DNA from: Stemphylium vesicarium
Taxonomy: Eukaryota; Ascomycota; Dothideomycetes; Pleosporales; Pleosporaceae
Reading direction: 5' to 3'
Assembly: GCA_004380135.1 (NCBI GenBank)
Contig: QXCR01000173.1
Coordinates: forward strand, 1-55,946
Length of the DNA: 55,946 bases
The notes below the pieces were generated by a model that was given only the letters and a program-made list of their open reading frames with translations, had not been told where the DNA came from and searched no databases. The translations under genes were made by a program, and so were the position numbers. Below are positions 1 through 11,510 of the stretch, one piece after another (position 1 is the first letter of the stretch; each line of letters starts with the position of its first letter).

Positions 1-1
1 G

Positions 2-85
2 AAGATCAGTGCGGATTTTCTGGACAGGGATCATGTGGTTTGGTATGATGTTTATGAGTTCGAGGTGAATTGGAATGCGCAGTGA
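2..85 (+). CDS. C-terminal end of an unidentified protein (cut by window edge)
   Basis: One frame stays open from the window edge to a TGA at 83-85 and gives 27 residues ending in YEFEVNWNAQ. The composition is protein-like (many aromatic and acidic residues, no low complexity), while the other two forward frames hit stops early. I do not recognise the family. The rest of the gene lies to the left of the window. Confidence 0.5.
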   Translation, partial: KISADFLDRDHVVWYDVYEFEVNWNAQ

Positions 86-1448
86 GTGAAGAGGGGGGAG
101 AGGTGGTGTGTAGCAAGAGTTGGCTTGGTGGTATGTCTGGGTGGGGTCGGTGTTTCGCGAAGCTGTATAATGCTATACATATGTATTTCTTCCTTTAGGA
201 CTTGCGTGTGCACGTCATGTCGTGTGATGGTTGATGGGGTGATGATTGATGTTCGCTGCGGCACTTAGTAGGGTCGTGAGGGAGTAAGTGCGGCTGCGTC
301 AGACGGCGGCTTTCTCGGGATACGAAGAGCAGCCACCCACCCTGGTGATGTCAAGTCCGGCCGGCGAGGGACTCGCTGCAGTTCTTAGTATATGCTGTGA
401 TTCAAGTCGTGCACTGTCTCCATCTTTGGGCTTGTATAGGCTATATCGGTATGATCATATACACCTTGCTCGACAGCAACTACTGCATCTAGCCCGATGA
501 AGTGAGATCTTGTGTCTGCTTTTTATTCGTGGTGCGGGGTGAGAGAGATGGGATTCGCCCAATGGGACCAGGTCAGGCTGTCTCTGCGTGGCGTGGCGTT
601 GAATCGCTAATTGCGTTGAGAGCGAAATTCCAGATCCCAAACGCCTTTGCGATAGACTTAGCAGGCAAGAAGTGTCGCGGTTGACGTCGTCGTACATGTG
701 TTTTAGGACGCCAAGCTTAGCCCGGCAATGTTTGCTTCACCGGCGCGCGCAGCCTGCAGAACAGAAGCGTCCCCAAAGCCTTCAGCCTTACCAATAGTCC
801 TCTCGGTACAGCACACCACACAGCTGCGTAAAAGGGCTTTTTGCAGTTCTGGTTGATTGCTTGATTGGATTACTGATGCAATTCAAGCAGCTGATGACAT
901 CAGGCGCAAGCCTACCGTAGACGGCCTACCTATCGATAATGAATGAACGCGACAGGTCGTGGCTTCGCATATCCTCGTCGCTCGCCATCTTTCCGCGCGC
1001 AACCCCACGGCGAGGCTATGGTGGCCCCGATACGGTAGGACAGGACCGCCTTGTTCCCTTATTCTCCTTTCTGACTCTCTTTCACGTCTTTGACCCCATT
1101 GTTGTTTGATGCCACGCCAGACGTCGCTCTTCTACCACGTTCGACCATTCCGGACAGAGGCCTGCGCAACGCGTCGCGCCCACCTCATCGCAACTGCCTC
1201 GCAGGACCCTTTCCACTATTCAGCCGTGCAACGGCGGCAGCCTGGTCCCCTGAGGACTCACCGATCATCGCTACACGCACCTTTCACTGCTCACCACTCT
1301 TCACTCCGCCACCAGCCTCGCCTTCCGTCTATAAGATTCCCGCCTGCGCCGCACTCGTCCACACCAAACGCCCCGCCCCCAGGTCCCCCACGTCTGCCGC
1401 CGCTTCATCTGCCTGACAAGACTGCCACGGTAGTTAACCTGGGCCACG
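86..1448. other. Intergenic region upstream of the SNF2 gene
   Basis: No convincing gene. Short open frames on both strands overlap one another and look like chance. The last 400 bases are rich in C and T with many short CCACC/CGCC runs, typical of a fungal 5' leader, and probably hold the promoter and untranslated leader of the gene starting at 1449. Confidence 0.6.
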
Positions 1449-4400
1449 ATGGACCCGTCAGACAGCATCCAACAGAACATTGGTATCCTCGAATCCTTCA
1501 TTCCTACCATGGAAGACGACGATGTGGATAAGGGCCAATACGTACAAATGCTTCGCGACTTGTACCAGAAGCGCGATGAGCGAGCGCAAGCCTTCCAGCC
1601 CACGTACGCTCAGCATACCCCCTCGTATGAGATGCAAAGCCCGCTTCTCTCGCCGTCCCCGCCTCCCGCGCTGTCGTCTCATTCTCGCAAGCGAAGTCTG
1701 GGACCAAGCGACTACCCCGAAGCTAAGCGTGTCAGCGGGCAACCTAGTCCTGTTACTCCGACCACCCCCGTAGCATCATGGTCACAGTCACTGCCTCGCC
1801 GGCAATCGAACCAGGTACACCCATCTGATCTGATAGACGTGGTGGATCTGACCGAGTCGGGCCCGCCTACGCCTCAACATCCCGTCCATGTACCCGCGCA
1901 AGCCCAGCACTACTCCGACCCGTTTGCAGACCTGCAAAATGCGTTCCAGGGCTACGACAACAGCTCCCTAGCACCCTTCGATGCGTTCAATCAGGATTAC
2001 ATGAATCTGGAAGAGCTAGCCGAGTTCATACTTTCGCCTACATCTCCCGCCGCTGTTACTGGCTATCAGCAGCAGCCACCCGTGTTTCCGTACGGCCAAG
2101 CCCCGGGGTTCGACCACTTTTCCAATCCCTACGCTTCCCACTATGTGCGGCCAGGAAGTGAAGGCGATGATTATGGCGGCTTCCCGATGAATGCGGCCGA
2201 GGCGGATGCCATAGAGAAACTCTTTGAGAACATCAGAGAGGATGGCGAGACGGCTGAGGAACGAGAACCTACACCTGCGATAATGACCTGCACCCTCAAG
2301 GAGTATCAGCGAATTGGTCTGACCTGGCTACTGAAGATGGAGCGTGGCACTACCAAAGGCGGTATTCTGGCTGATGAGATGGGTTTGGGCAAGACGGTAA
2401 GTTTATGCTTCTTTTCACTCTGTTGTACATGACCGATCCGCTGCTAATTGATTGCTCAGATCCAAGCTCTTTCGCTCCTCTGCGCAAATCCGTCCGACGA
2501 TCCGGCCTGCAAAACCACTCTCATAATCGCGCCCGTAGCTCTCATGCGACAGTGGGAAAAGGAGATTGAGCGCCATGTTCATCCTCGTCATAAGCTCAGT
2601 GTCTATCTCTACCATGGCAGCGGCAAGAATGTCGATTTCGCTCGTCTTCGGAAATACGACGTCGTGCTGACTACTTTTGGCTGCCTTACCTCTGAGTTCA
2701 AGCAGAAGGAATCTCGCAAGGAGTCGATGCTTCATGAACAAGAATCACGCGACCCTAACATGCGACGAAAAGCCAAGGATAAGCTTGCGCTGCTGGGACC
2801 CGAATGCATGTGGTATCGCATCATCATCGACGAAGCCCACAACATCAAGAACCGCAACGCCAAGTCATCAAAAGCCTGTGCAGATCTCATGGCCCGTCAT
2901 CGCCTGTGTATGACTGGAACGCCCATGATGAATAGCATCGACGAGTTGTACCCGCTGGTTCGGTTCCTCAAGGTGGAGCCTTACTGCGAATGGACAAAGT
3001 TCAGCGTCGAGATTGCTAGGCCTGTCAAGAACACCAATCCCAGCTTAAAGACCAAGGCGATGAATCGCATCCGTATTCTGCTTAGGTCTCTCATGCTGCG
3101 GCGGCAGAAGGACTCCAAGGTGGACGGTCAACCAGTCTCCAATATCCCACCCAAGCACACCATGGTCGACAATGTTGATTTCGACGACGAGGAGCATGAG
3201 CTTTATGAGGCTTTACAGACAAAGTCACAGCTTCAGATCAACAAGTACATTGAGAAAGGCACTGTTTCAGGTAAGTTGTTGCTACCATGGTCTCTTGGAA
3301 CCACCTGCTAACAGGCATTCAGCCAACTATGCAAGCGTTTTGGTGCTACTGCTTAGACTTCGCCAGGCCTGCTGCCATCCGCATCTGATCAAAGATTTGA
3401 GCCAGCCAGCGACCGAGGGCATTGCTGAGGACGACCTCATGGCTCGCGCAGAGGAGCTAAACGTCGATGTGATTGTGCGAATAAAGAGCAATGACTCATT
3501 TGAGTGTCCGATCTGTCTCGAAGCCGATCCCAATCCGACCATCATCATCCCATGTGGTCACACGGTCTGCGGCGAGTGTGTTCAGAAGCTTATAGATCCC
3601 GCCATGCGAGCAGCGCAGCAGGATGGCAATGATGAGACCAGCACACCCAAGTGCCCACATTGCCGTGGGGAGTTGAAAGCTAAGTTAATCACCGATTATA
3701 AGCACTTCTGCAAGATTCACTGTCCTGAACGTCTCGGATCGGCCGACTTGGAAGAGGAGGTTGCAGATGAAGATGCGTACTCTGATTCTGATTCTGATTC
3801 CGATGACCATGACGAGGATGCGGCCGATGCTGATAAGAGCGGAAATCTAGCCGGTTTTGTCGTCGACGACGACGAGGATGAATTCCAGGCCGACGATGCG
3901 GATGATGACGACCTTGACTCTGCCTCCGAAGTCAAGACCAAGTCAAAGAAGTCTAAGACGAAGAAGGTTAGCAAGGGTAAAGGAAAAGGAAAGGCTCGCG
4001 CCGACCCTAAGATGACTCTTGCTCAGTTGAAGAAAGAGTCACTTCGCAACAAGTCTGCCAAGAAGCGCTATCTTCGTCGTCTGGACAAGACGTACGTGCC
4101 GTCTGCAAAGATCAGTCGAACAGTCGAGCTGCTCCAGGAAATCCGCGACAACGACCCGACTGAGAAGACTCTGGTATTCTCCCAATTCACCTCTCTGCTC
4201 GATCTAGTTGAAGTCCCTCTTTACCGCGAGAAGATCCGCTACCAGCGCTACGACGGCAGCATGAAGATGGACGCGCGCGCCGACGCCGTCAGCGCCTTCA
4301 TGGACGATCCGCACATGAACGTCATGCTAGTCTCTCTCAAAGCCGGCAACGCCGGTCTCAACCTCTGGAAAGCATCCCAAGTCATCATCCTCGACCCATT

Positions 4401-4629
4401 CTGGAACCCCTTCATCGAAGAGCAAGCCGTCGACCGCGCTCACCGCATGCCCCAGACCCGCGAAGTCCACGTCCACCGCATCCTCGTCCCCGAAACAGTC
4501 GAGGACCGCATCACTCATCTCCAGGACCAGAAGCGCGAAATGATAGGCTCGGCGCTCGACGAGAAGGAGTCAAAGAGCTTGACGAGGCTTAATGTTCAGG
4601 AGCTTAAGTACTTATTTGGTATGAATTAG
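1449..4629 (+). CDS. ULS1: SNF2-family ATPase with embedded RING finger (Uls1/Ris1-like SUMO-targeted translocase)
   Basis: Three exons, 1449-2396, 2460-3270 and 3323-4629, give 1021 residues. Both introns (63 and 52 bases) have GTAAGT donors, and the joins keep frame through conserved helicase sequence. Order of domains: a Ser/Pro-rich N-terminal third; Walker A DEMGLGKT near residue 310; DEAH box (IIDEAHNIKNR) near 440; a C3HC4 RING (CPICLE...CGHTVCGEC...CPHCRGEL) from about 648; a long acidic Asp/Glu/Ser stretch followed by a Lys-rich stretch; then the second helicase lobe with LVFSQFTSLLD, KAGNAGLNL and DRAHRM. A RING between the two lobes is the Rad5/Rad16/Uls1 layout. Lack of a HIRAN domain and the general arrangement favour Uls1 (yeast Uls1, fission yeast Rrp1/Rrp2), which act on SUMO-modified proteins and Rad51 at damaged chromatin. 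Nuclear role is inferred. Family assignment is firm; the exact orthologue is less so. Confidence 0.88.
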
Positions 4630-4937
4630 CGGGACTGACGTCGCTTTTTCTGTATGCCGCATTTTACGGCCTCATTCTACGGCCGTATCTTCCATCACCA
4701 CCACCCCTGCCCCCGATTTACAGCGGCATACTTACTTTATGTTTCACTGTGACTGGCGGTTTTATCCGCATTCTTAGACCATGTGCTTCGCCATCATTTT
4801 GATACCCGATCTCGCGATCAAGGCGGCACTCCTTTTTTTCCGGGAGGAGCAGGACGAATGGGGTCTTTTCTCTTTTTTCTTTTTTCTTCGTTGGCGCAAA
4901 AAAACTGTGAGGGGGGAAATATCTGGCGTTTGTGGGT

Positions 4938-4997
<60 letters not shown>

Positions 4998-5615
4998 CGT
5001 AGGGATATGGATGGCCTTTCTGTGTGTGAGGCTGCAGGAATGAGGAAGGAGTGTTTTTCTAGCTATTTACAAGAGCACTTTGGTGTGTCATTTCGTTTTG
5101 AGCAATATGTGTAATGTAAAAAGTCAAGTTTTGCCGAGGACGCCTACCGAGTTTTCTCACTGTTTTATCTACGTTTTCCCCTACGTGTCCGTGAATCACT
5201 CTACTCCTCTCTCCCTGGGCTGCACAGCTTGATCGATGGATACAAGGGCTAGGCCGTTCGTTCCCATCATCGTTTCCCGACGACAACACCAGAAACACAT
5301 TGCATGAATATCTGAGACAGGGTTTTGCAACCTTTGCTCAACTTACTGGGCGAACGGCGTGGAATTGTGTAGAATTGTCTCAAGACTATACCTCTTACTC
5401 CCAGTGCGTAATACATCCGATACATGCGTAAACGCCATCGCTAGAAATGCCCATGATGTGATGACACAACGCCCCAAACGCGGCGTAAACGCCTTCCGTC
5501 ACGCGTCTCCCTTCCCCCTCAACAAATCCGGTCCACGGAAGCGAATCTCGTATAGTATCGTATCGTTTGATAAAAATCAAGTAACCTATAAAAAAAAAGT
5601 TAGAACCTATCCAGT
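4630..5615. other. Convergent intergenic region between SNF2 gene and RAD50
   Basis: This holds the 3' ends of two genes that face each other. No gene is supported; the small open frames are produced by the CT repeat or by chance. Both 3' untranslated regions and polyadenylation sites should lie here. Confidence 0.6.
4943..4994. repeat. (CT)26 microsatellite
   Basis: An uninterrupted CT dinucleotide run of about 52 bases sits in the 3' flank of the SNF2 gene, preceded by T-rich sequence. It is a simple repeat and a likely length-polymorphic marker. Confidence 0.97.
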
Positions 5616-8600
5616 TCACACTCTCCACGGTATGCGATTAAGCAGCTCAAGCCTGCTACAATGCAGCATAAGCGGGGGTTGGAGTGCAGTTACCTCAGCA
5701 ATATTCTGGCGCTCAATGTAGCTCTCCTGATCCTTGTCGCGTCCCACGCGCCAATAAACGTCCGTATAATCTGCACAATTCATCTCGCGTAAGAACTGCT
5801 CGTCATGCGTGATGACCAGCAGCTGGAAGTTTGCCTGTTTCCTGCGGCTCTGGATGATTTGCGAGAGGGATTCCGCGAGCCCTTTGATGTTCTGCTGATC
5901 GAGGTTGGTTGTGGGTTCGTCGAGGGCGATGAGGCCGCAGTTTGTGCCGAAGCATTCTGCGAGCGCGAGCCGGATGACGATGGAGGCGAGGACTTTTTGG
6001 CCTGCCGAACAGCGGCCTCGCATGTCCATTTCCGTGTCTTGCTTTACCATCACCACGCGATAGTTGTAGGTGCGGTTCCCCTTGCCGTCGCCGTCGGATG
6101 CGATTCGGATCGTGTCTACGTCGGTGCCTTGATAGGCGTTGCGCCAGAGTTCGGCGAGGATCCGGTTGATTTCTTCCATTTTGAGGGTGTGGTATTTCAT
6201 GATGGCTTTGTCTAGGGCGCCGGCGTAGCGTCCTAGGTCTTCGATGGCGGCTTTGGTTGTTTCTACCTTGATGTGGGCTTCGCGGTATTGTTGGGCTGAG
6301 TCTTTGTATAGCTCCTTGTACTCTTCCATGAGCTCGGTGAGCTGGTCGTCCTTGTTCTTCATGTCGCGTTCGACGCCTGTCTTGTCAATGTTCAGCTGCC
6401 GCCAATGTGTATCCCAATGCTCGGCTTCACGCTCGTAGTGTTCCTTGTCGCGTTCAGCACCCTGCTCCTCGAGTTTCTGGATCTCGGCTTCTAGGCCCGC
6501 AAGAGAACGCTTGGCCTTTCGGTAGCGCAGGTTGTCGCTGATGGAACGCTTGCTCATCTCGGTGTCGCGCATGGTATCTTCAATCTTCTTGATCTTTCGA
6601 GTAACGTCTGTCATGTCGGCTTCGATGCGTGCAATTTCACCTTGCAGATTCTCAATTTCCCGATGGGTTCGCGCAAGTTGCTGAGGGCCCCCACGGTCGA
6701 TGTAGGCGTTGATTTCTTCATTGATTTGGTTCAGTTGGCGAAAGCTGTCGGACAACTTGGATGCCTCGTCGTGGGCGCGTTGTACGCGCTCGTTGCCGCG
6801 GCGGTTAATATCATCATACTTGTACTGCGCTTGCTCAATCTCAGGGTCAATGTTTGCAATGTCCTGATCAAAGTTACGCATTGCGTCCCTTTGCTTGGTG
6901 TTCTCCCTCTTGAACTCATCGACCCGGTCAGCGAGAGCCCGCTTTTCTTTCAGCTTAGACTGGGCATTGTTGAGCTCAGCACCGATATCGCGCACAGTAA
7001 GCTCCAGCGTACTGATGTTGTTCCGTAGTTTATCTCTAGCGGCAGTGAGCTGATCCAGTTGAGTCCTGGCATCACGGCTGTCATCAGACACCTGCTTCAA
7101 GTCGGCCTGGATCGCATCGATACCCCGTGACAGCCCGGCGGACTTTTGCTTTTGCGCAAGCTCCTTGATTTCAGCCTCAAGTTCCTGTGCCCTGGCATAG
7201 TACCCAGCGATGGTCTGTACCTCCTTTGTCAAGGACTCGACCTCTTGCTTCGCCGCTTCTAGGTCGTAGATGACAGCGTCTTGGGCTTCAAGCTGCTTGT
7301 TGAGAGCATCGCGCTCAGAAGTAAGCTTTGCGAGGTTCTCCTGGATTGTGGGAAGCTCAGTATCCCGAAGGCGGGTCGCTAATTCGTAGCTAGGTTTGGC
7401 ATTGCGAACAGCCTCAAGCTCGGCGAAGATCTCATCTGCGTTCTCGGCTTCCATGTTCTTCTTTGCTTTTGCGATTATGTCCTTTAGGCCTTGTATGAAG
7501 CCTGCCGTCGTGAAATCTTCCTCATCGTCATCGTGAAGGCTCCTCTTGCAAAGTCGGCAAACATTGTGCTTCTCGGCGTACTCTAAACACTTGCCCATGT
7601 AATCGATCTGTGCGTCGATCTTGGCGTTGTCTGAGGAGGTTGCTTCGTATTCCTCTTCGAGTTGTTGCAATGTTTCGTCGAAATCGGAAACATCTTCCTT
7701 CTGCATAGACTTCTTAACCGTTGTCTCGTACTTTTCAAGCTCCATTCGCTTCTGCTTCACCTGCGACTCCAGACTTGACAGTTGGAAAGTGACCTGATCC
7801 AATTTTGTCTGTGCAATATCACGACGTGATACAGCTTCCTTGACTTTGTTAACCTTCTTTGAAAGCACTTGCTGGAAAGTCGTTTCCAAGGTAGCAGGAT
7901 CCCAGTCCGAGTCAACGAGCTGAGAGAGACGCTTGTCGTGGACCTTCTTCATAGTCGCCAGGCTGTGTTGCTGGTTCTGGAGCTCGTCCCGCTTGACGTC
8001 GATAGAAGCGGATTCCCGGGCTTGTTTGGATGCATCGCCAAATTCAACCGTCAAACGCTCTTTCCGGTCCTCCAATGTCCGCAGATTACTGGAAGCTTCC
8101 GATATGCGTTCGTCGTAGCGTTCCGCGGTGGCTGTGTCAGTCGCATCCCGCAGTTGTTTCTCGACGTTTCGCTTCTTGTCATGAAGAATAGCTTCGCTAC
8201 CTTCATCCGCCTTTATTTGGTTCATCGTATTTTGGAGCTCAGATATGCGCTTGTCATTGTTCGTAATTTGACTGCGCGCAGACTCTTTGCTTTGACTGAG
8301 GCCAGATTTGCGCGTGTTCAAATCGTTAAGACCATTTTGAGCCTCACGGAGATCGCGCTGAGATTCCTCTCGGGCCCGGTCGAGGGCCTTGTTCTGGTCG
8401 CGGGACATCCTGCTCAGGATCTGCTGGAAATCGGCTACTTGCTTTTCTGCAATGTCGTAATCGAAACCTCGAATCGCATGTCGTTTTGCGGCCTCCTTGA
8501 TGGAGTTCTCGCGTTGTTGGATCTGGCGCTCATGCTGTTCCTTTTGGGCCTCGTATTTTCCGATTTCGCTTTGCTTTGCTCCAAGCGCATCCCGGTTTTC

Positions 8601-9605
8601 CTCTAGTTCGTTTTTCAGGTCACCATATTGCTCTCTGAACTCAGCGGACTGCGTTGAGTATGTAGCAACCCGCTCTTCATACTGATCTAGCATGTCCTGG
8701 AGTTCTTCGTCTGATTCTGCGAGCTCTTTCAGGCTGTCCTGCAGCTCTGCCACATTCTGCTGGTTGATTTCGAGCGTCATGCGCTTCGCTTCCAGTTGCG
8801 CAACGATTTGTTCGAAGCGTGCAGCATGGCTGAAAGCATCGCTCGCTTTCTGTTTGGCCTCTGTGCATTTGGCATCCACGTCGTTGTACGTTTCTCGTAG
8901 CTTTTCGATTTCGTCGAAGAGTCTGGCTTGTCTGTCCTCACTCTTTACTGCCCGCGACTTGTCTTCTTTGGCGTTGGCCTCGATGATCTTCAGCTGGCCA
9001 AGGTCGACATTTCGAGCTTTCCGGATCATCTTGATGTTGTCAATGGCCTTGGTGTACTTCATAGCCTCGAAGATTTCATCAAACTTCTTTTTGAGTGTGG
9101 TAGCATCGGACAGGGGCCATAAGCTGTCTTCTTGGTGGCAGAATATGACGTTGTCCAGAACGGCTTTGGACACGCCGAGATACTGAGGGATGATTTGGTC
9201 GAGTTCGGCGACACGAGTCGAGATGGAGTGCTTCTCGCCATCCTTCATCATGAGGAGCGAGCTTTCCAGCGTCTTCTGGGCCCTCGTGTTCTTCTTGACG
9301 GTGACTTGGAGATTGCGGGTGACGACCATGCGCACGCCGGAAGTAGAGCGAAACGATAGCTTGACCTGCGCCCTGATCTCTTTCTCGTTGCACAGCTTTG
9401 GGTCGTGGATGAAGGCACCGCCAGTCTTGCTGTTGGCCGGCAGATCTCCGGTCGTCGCATACTTGAGCGACTCAATAATGGTGGTTTTTCCAGAGCCGTT
9501 CCAGCCGACAATCAGGGTAAGCGGTGCAGTAAACTGAATCACCTCTCCCTTCTCAGGGCCGAAGGAGCGAACACCCTGTATCATCATGCGGTCGATCTTG
9601 GACAT
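5616..9605 (-). CDS. RAD50: DNA double-strand-break repair ATPase Rad50
   Basis: A single open frame of 1329 codons, close to the 1312 residues of yeast and human Rad50. Walker A is GWNGSGKTT at residues 34-42. Two long heptad-rich coiled-coil arms flank the zinc hook CRLC near residues 682-685. The ABC signature (SAGQKVLAS) lies near 1197 and Walker B (LIALDEPTTNLD) about 30 residues later, followed by the H-loop region (LLVITHDEQF). It is the structural subunit of the Mre11-Rad50-Nbs1/Xrs2 nuclease complex, which tethers and processes DNA ends and activates Tel1/ATM in the nucleus. The far C-terminus is uncertain: after ERQNIAEV the frame runs on to 5616, but a GT at 5693 with AG at 5656 or 5653 could splice out about 40 bases and end the protein two or three codons later at 5647. 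The gene shares a divergent promoter with WC-2. Confidence 0.97.
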   Translation of the reverse strand: MSKIDRMMIQGVRSFGPEKGEVIQFTAPLTLIVGWNGSGKTTIIESLKYATTGDLPANSKTGGAFIHDPKLCNEKEIRAQVKLSFRSTSGVRMVVTRNLQVTVKKNTRAQKTLESSLLMMKDGEKHSISTRVAELDQIIPQYLGVSKAVLDNVIFCHQEDSLWPLSDATTLKKKFDEIFEAMKYTKAIDNIKMIRKARNVDLGQLKIIEANAKEDKSRAVKSEDRQARLFDEIEKLRETYNDVDAKCTEAKQKASDAFSHAARFEQIVAQLEAKRMTLEINQQNVAELQDSLKELAESDEELQDMLDQYEERVATYSTQSAEFREQYGDLKNELEENRDALGAKQSEIGKYEAQKEQHERQIQQRENSIKEAAKRHAIRGFDYDIAEKQVADFQQILSRMSRDQNKALDRAREESQRDLREAQNGLNDLNTRKSGLSQSKESARSQITNNDKRISELQNTMNQIKADEGSEAILHDKKRNVEKQLRDATDTATAERYDERISEASSNLRTLEDRKERLTVEFGDASKQARESASIDVKRDELQNQQHSLATMKKVHDKRLSQLVDSDWDPATLETTFQQVLSKKVNKVKEAVSRRDIAQTKLDQVTFQLSSLESQVKQKRMELEKYETTVKKSMQKEDVSDFDETLQQLEEEYEATSSDNAKIDAQIDYMGKCLEYAEKHNVCRLCKRSLHDDDEEDFTTAGFIQGLKDIIAKAKKNMEAENADEIFAELEAVRNAKPSYELATRLRDTELPTIQENLAKLTSERDALNKQLEAQDAVIYDLEAAKQEVESLTKEVQTIAGYYARAQELEAEIKELAQKQKSAGLSRGIDAIQADLKQVSDDSRDARTQLDQLTAARDKLRNNISTLELTVRDIGAELNNAQSKLKEKRALADRVDEFKRENTKQRDAMRNFDQDIANIDPEIEQAQYKYDDINRRGNERVQRAHDEASKLSDSFRQLNQINEEINAYIDRGGPQQLARTHREIENLQGEIARIEADMTDVTRKIKKIEDTMRDTEMSKRSISDNLRYRKAKRSLAGLEAEIQKLEEQGAERDKEHYEREAEHWDTHWRQLNIDKTGVERDMKNKDDQLTELMEEYKELYKDSAQQYREAHIKVETTKAAIEDLGRYAGALDKAIMKYHTLKMEEINRILAELWRNAYQGTDVDTIRIASDGDGKGNRTYNYRVVMVKQDTEMDMRGRCSAGQKVLASIVIRLALAECFGTNCGLIALDEPTTNLDQQNIKGLAESLSQIIQSRRKQANFQLLVITHDEQFLREMNCADYTDVYWRVGRDKDQESYIERQNIAEVTALQPPLMLHCSRLELLNRIPWRV

Positions 9606-9974
9606 GATGGCGGTTGGGCGCGACTGGCGCTGCGCTCGCTCCTCTTACTCTGGCTGACAGTTTCGGGGTGTGCAGCGAGCTGACGTTGGTTTACGTGACG
9701 GAAGCCTGGACCTGGGCTGAATAAGCGACGCGCTGTCACGTGGTCAATTACGTCGTTGGGCGCCGGGGCGAGCAAGCATCAGGGCTCTTGCGTCGGTGAT
9801 TGCTCACAAGCGCAACAGTGCCGGTGAAGATTGTAGCCGTCATGGCAAACGTCGGATGCACACAAATCCCATCCCATTCTCCATCCGCTCGGGCGAGTGC
9901 CCCGTGCCTATTGTTCTCTCCCCCTTTTGTACAACATTGCATGCAAAGTTCGGTTGGCGTGCAGCTGCGCAGCC
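9606..9974. promoter_or_regulatory. Divergent promoter region, RAD50 / WC-2
   Basis: About 370 bases separate the start codons of RAD50 (-) and WC-2 (+), so both promoters and leaders must share this space. Visible candidate elements are an E-box palindrome CACGTG at 9737-9742 and a CRE/E-box-like TTACGTGACG at 9691-9700. No transcription start can be fixed from sequence alone. Confidence 0.5.
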
Positions 9975-11510
9975 ATGGCGCAATACCAGGACGGCGGTGC
10001 TGAGGTACGAGCGAACCCCACTTGATGACTAGGCGTCGCAATTCTAAGAGACGGCGTGTGTAGATGGGCCTCAACTCCATGGCCGGCCTCCCGATGCATG
10101 CACACCGGCAGGACCTCAGCGGGCTGCCAATGGACGATGTGATGAATCAGATGGACTTGGACATGTCGTCGCTTGATGGGGCCGAGGGTCAGAATGGCGG
10201 CTTCTCCTTTGCGGATCCACAGATGCAGCAGTCATCCGTACCACCAAACAGCACCATGGGCAGCGAGATACAAATGACGGGTGCAGGCGCAGGGCCGCTG
10301 CCGACTGGCTTCGGCGCCCCTAACATGAACCCGTCGGGCAGCACGCTGACCGAGTTTACCAAGCGCAGAAACTGGTCGCAGCGGGTGCTGGAGGAGCTGC
10401 GCGACCTGCTGCACATCCTGACGCCAGACGGCCGCGTCCTCTACGTCTCGCCCTCATGCAAGCCGCTCACGGGCTGGGAGCCCTCGCACGTCATGGGCCG
10501 CTTCATCAACGAGTTCATCCACCCGGACGATATTGGCATCTTCGTCAAGGAATTCAACGAGAGCATCGCATCCGGCAACCCGCTGCGCTTCTTCTACCGC
10601 TTCCGCAAGACGGACGAGAGCTGGGTCATCTTCGAGTCGCATGGCCACCCGCACCTGAGCACCGACACCAACTCGTTCGCGCCTCCCAATTCTATCAACT
10701 GCCGCGGCTTCTTCATGATGGCTCGCCCCTACCCAACCAAGAACGCCGCGCTCCTCGACTCCTTCCTCGAGCACAAGATTGAGAATGAGCGTCTGATGAA
10801 GCGCATCGCCGAGCTCAAGCGCGAGGAGCAGGACGAGCAGGACGACTGGACCAAGAAGACGGAAGGCGCTACCACCTCCATGACGCCTTCCGAATCACAA
10901 GTCACGCAGAACATGAGCCAGGCCGACGCTGCCTCGTATGCGCAGATGCCCCCACCCGCCAAGCCCGCCATATCAAACACGGCCCTCACGCGCCAGAACC
11001 TCGACGAGGCCCTCGCCGCAAGCAGACCGGACAGCATCAATGACAAGATGGCGCGGTACGAGGGCGCGAATCATCTAGAGACGATTGAAATGTTGACCGG
11101 CCTCCGCTACAGGGACGGCGAGCGCTCTCAGGGCATCAGCACCGGCGATGCCAGCCCCAACCTCATTCGTGGCGATGCAGGCATACAAATCTCCCTGGAC
11201 CGCGATGGCAGAAATTCGGCCGACAAGAAGAAGAAGCTGAAGATTGCCGACGAATACGTGTGCACCGACTGTGGCACGCTGGATTCACCTGAATGGCGCA
11301 AGGGCCCGAATGGCCCCAAGACGCTGTGCAATGCCTGTGGATGTAGGTATCCATTATCCACGTACCAAAACTGGTTGCTAACATTTCACAGTGCGCTGGG
11401 CGAAGAAGGAAAAGAAGAAGCAGGCAGGCCCGAACAGCAACATGCCCAGTGGCACAGGCATGATGCACACACCAGCCATGCCCATGCATAGCAGCACCGG
11501 CAGCAGCTGA
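9975..11510 (+). CDS. wc-2: White Collar-2, PAS / GATA zinc-finger blue-light regulator
   Basis: Proposed exons are 9975-10004, 10064-11342 and 11392-11510, giving 475 residues. The core is certain: a PAS domain (DLLHILTPDGRVLYVSPSCK...FINEFIHPDD...) around residues 115-230 and a GATA finger, C-x2-C-x18-C-x2-C (CTDC...CNAC), near residue 415. The third exon restores the expected finger tail GLRWAKKEKK, a basic nuclear-localisation-like patch; the intron (GTAGGT..ACAG) cuts the codon just after CNACG. The first exon (MAQYQDGGAE) is inferred from an in-frame ATG, a GTACGA donor and a TAG acceptor; without it the start would be the ATG at 10064 (465 residues). WC-2 partners the flavin photoreceptor WC-1 through PAS contacts and binds GATC-type light-response elements, controlling light-induced genes and, in Neurospora, the clock. 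WC-1 is not in this window. Confidence 0.95.

Noticed and set aside
4781..5114. Several Ser/Leu repeat proteins around 4.9 kb
   Set aside because: All three frames are produced by the (CT)26 microsatellite; not genes.
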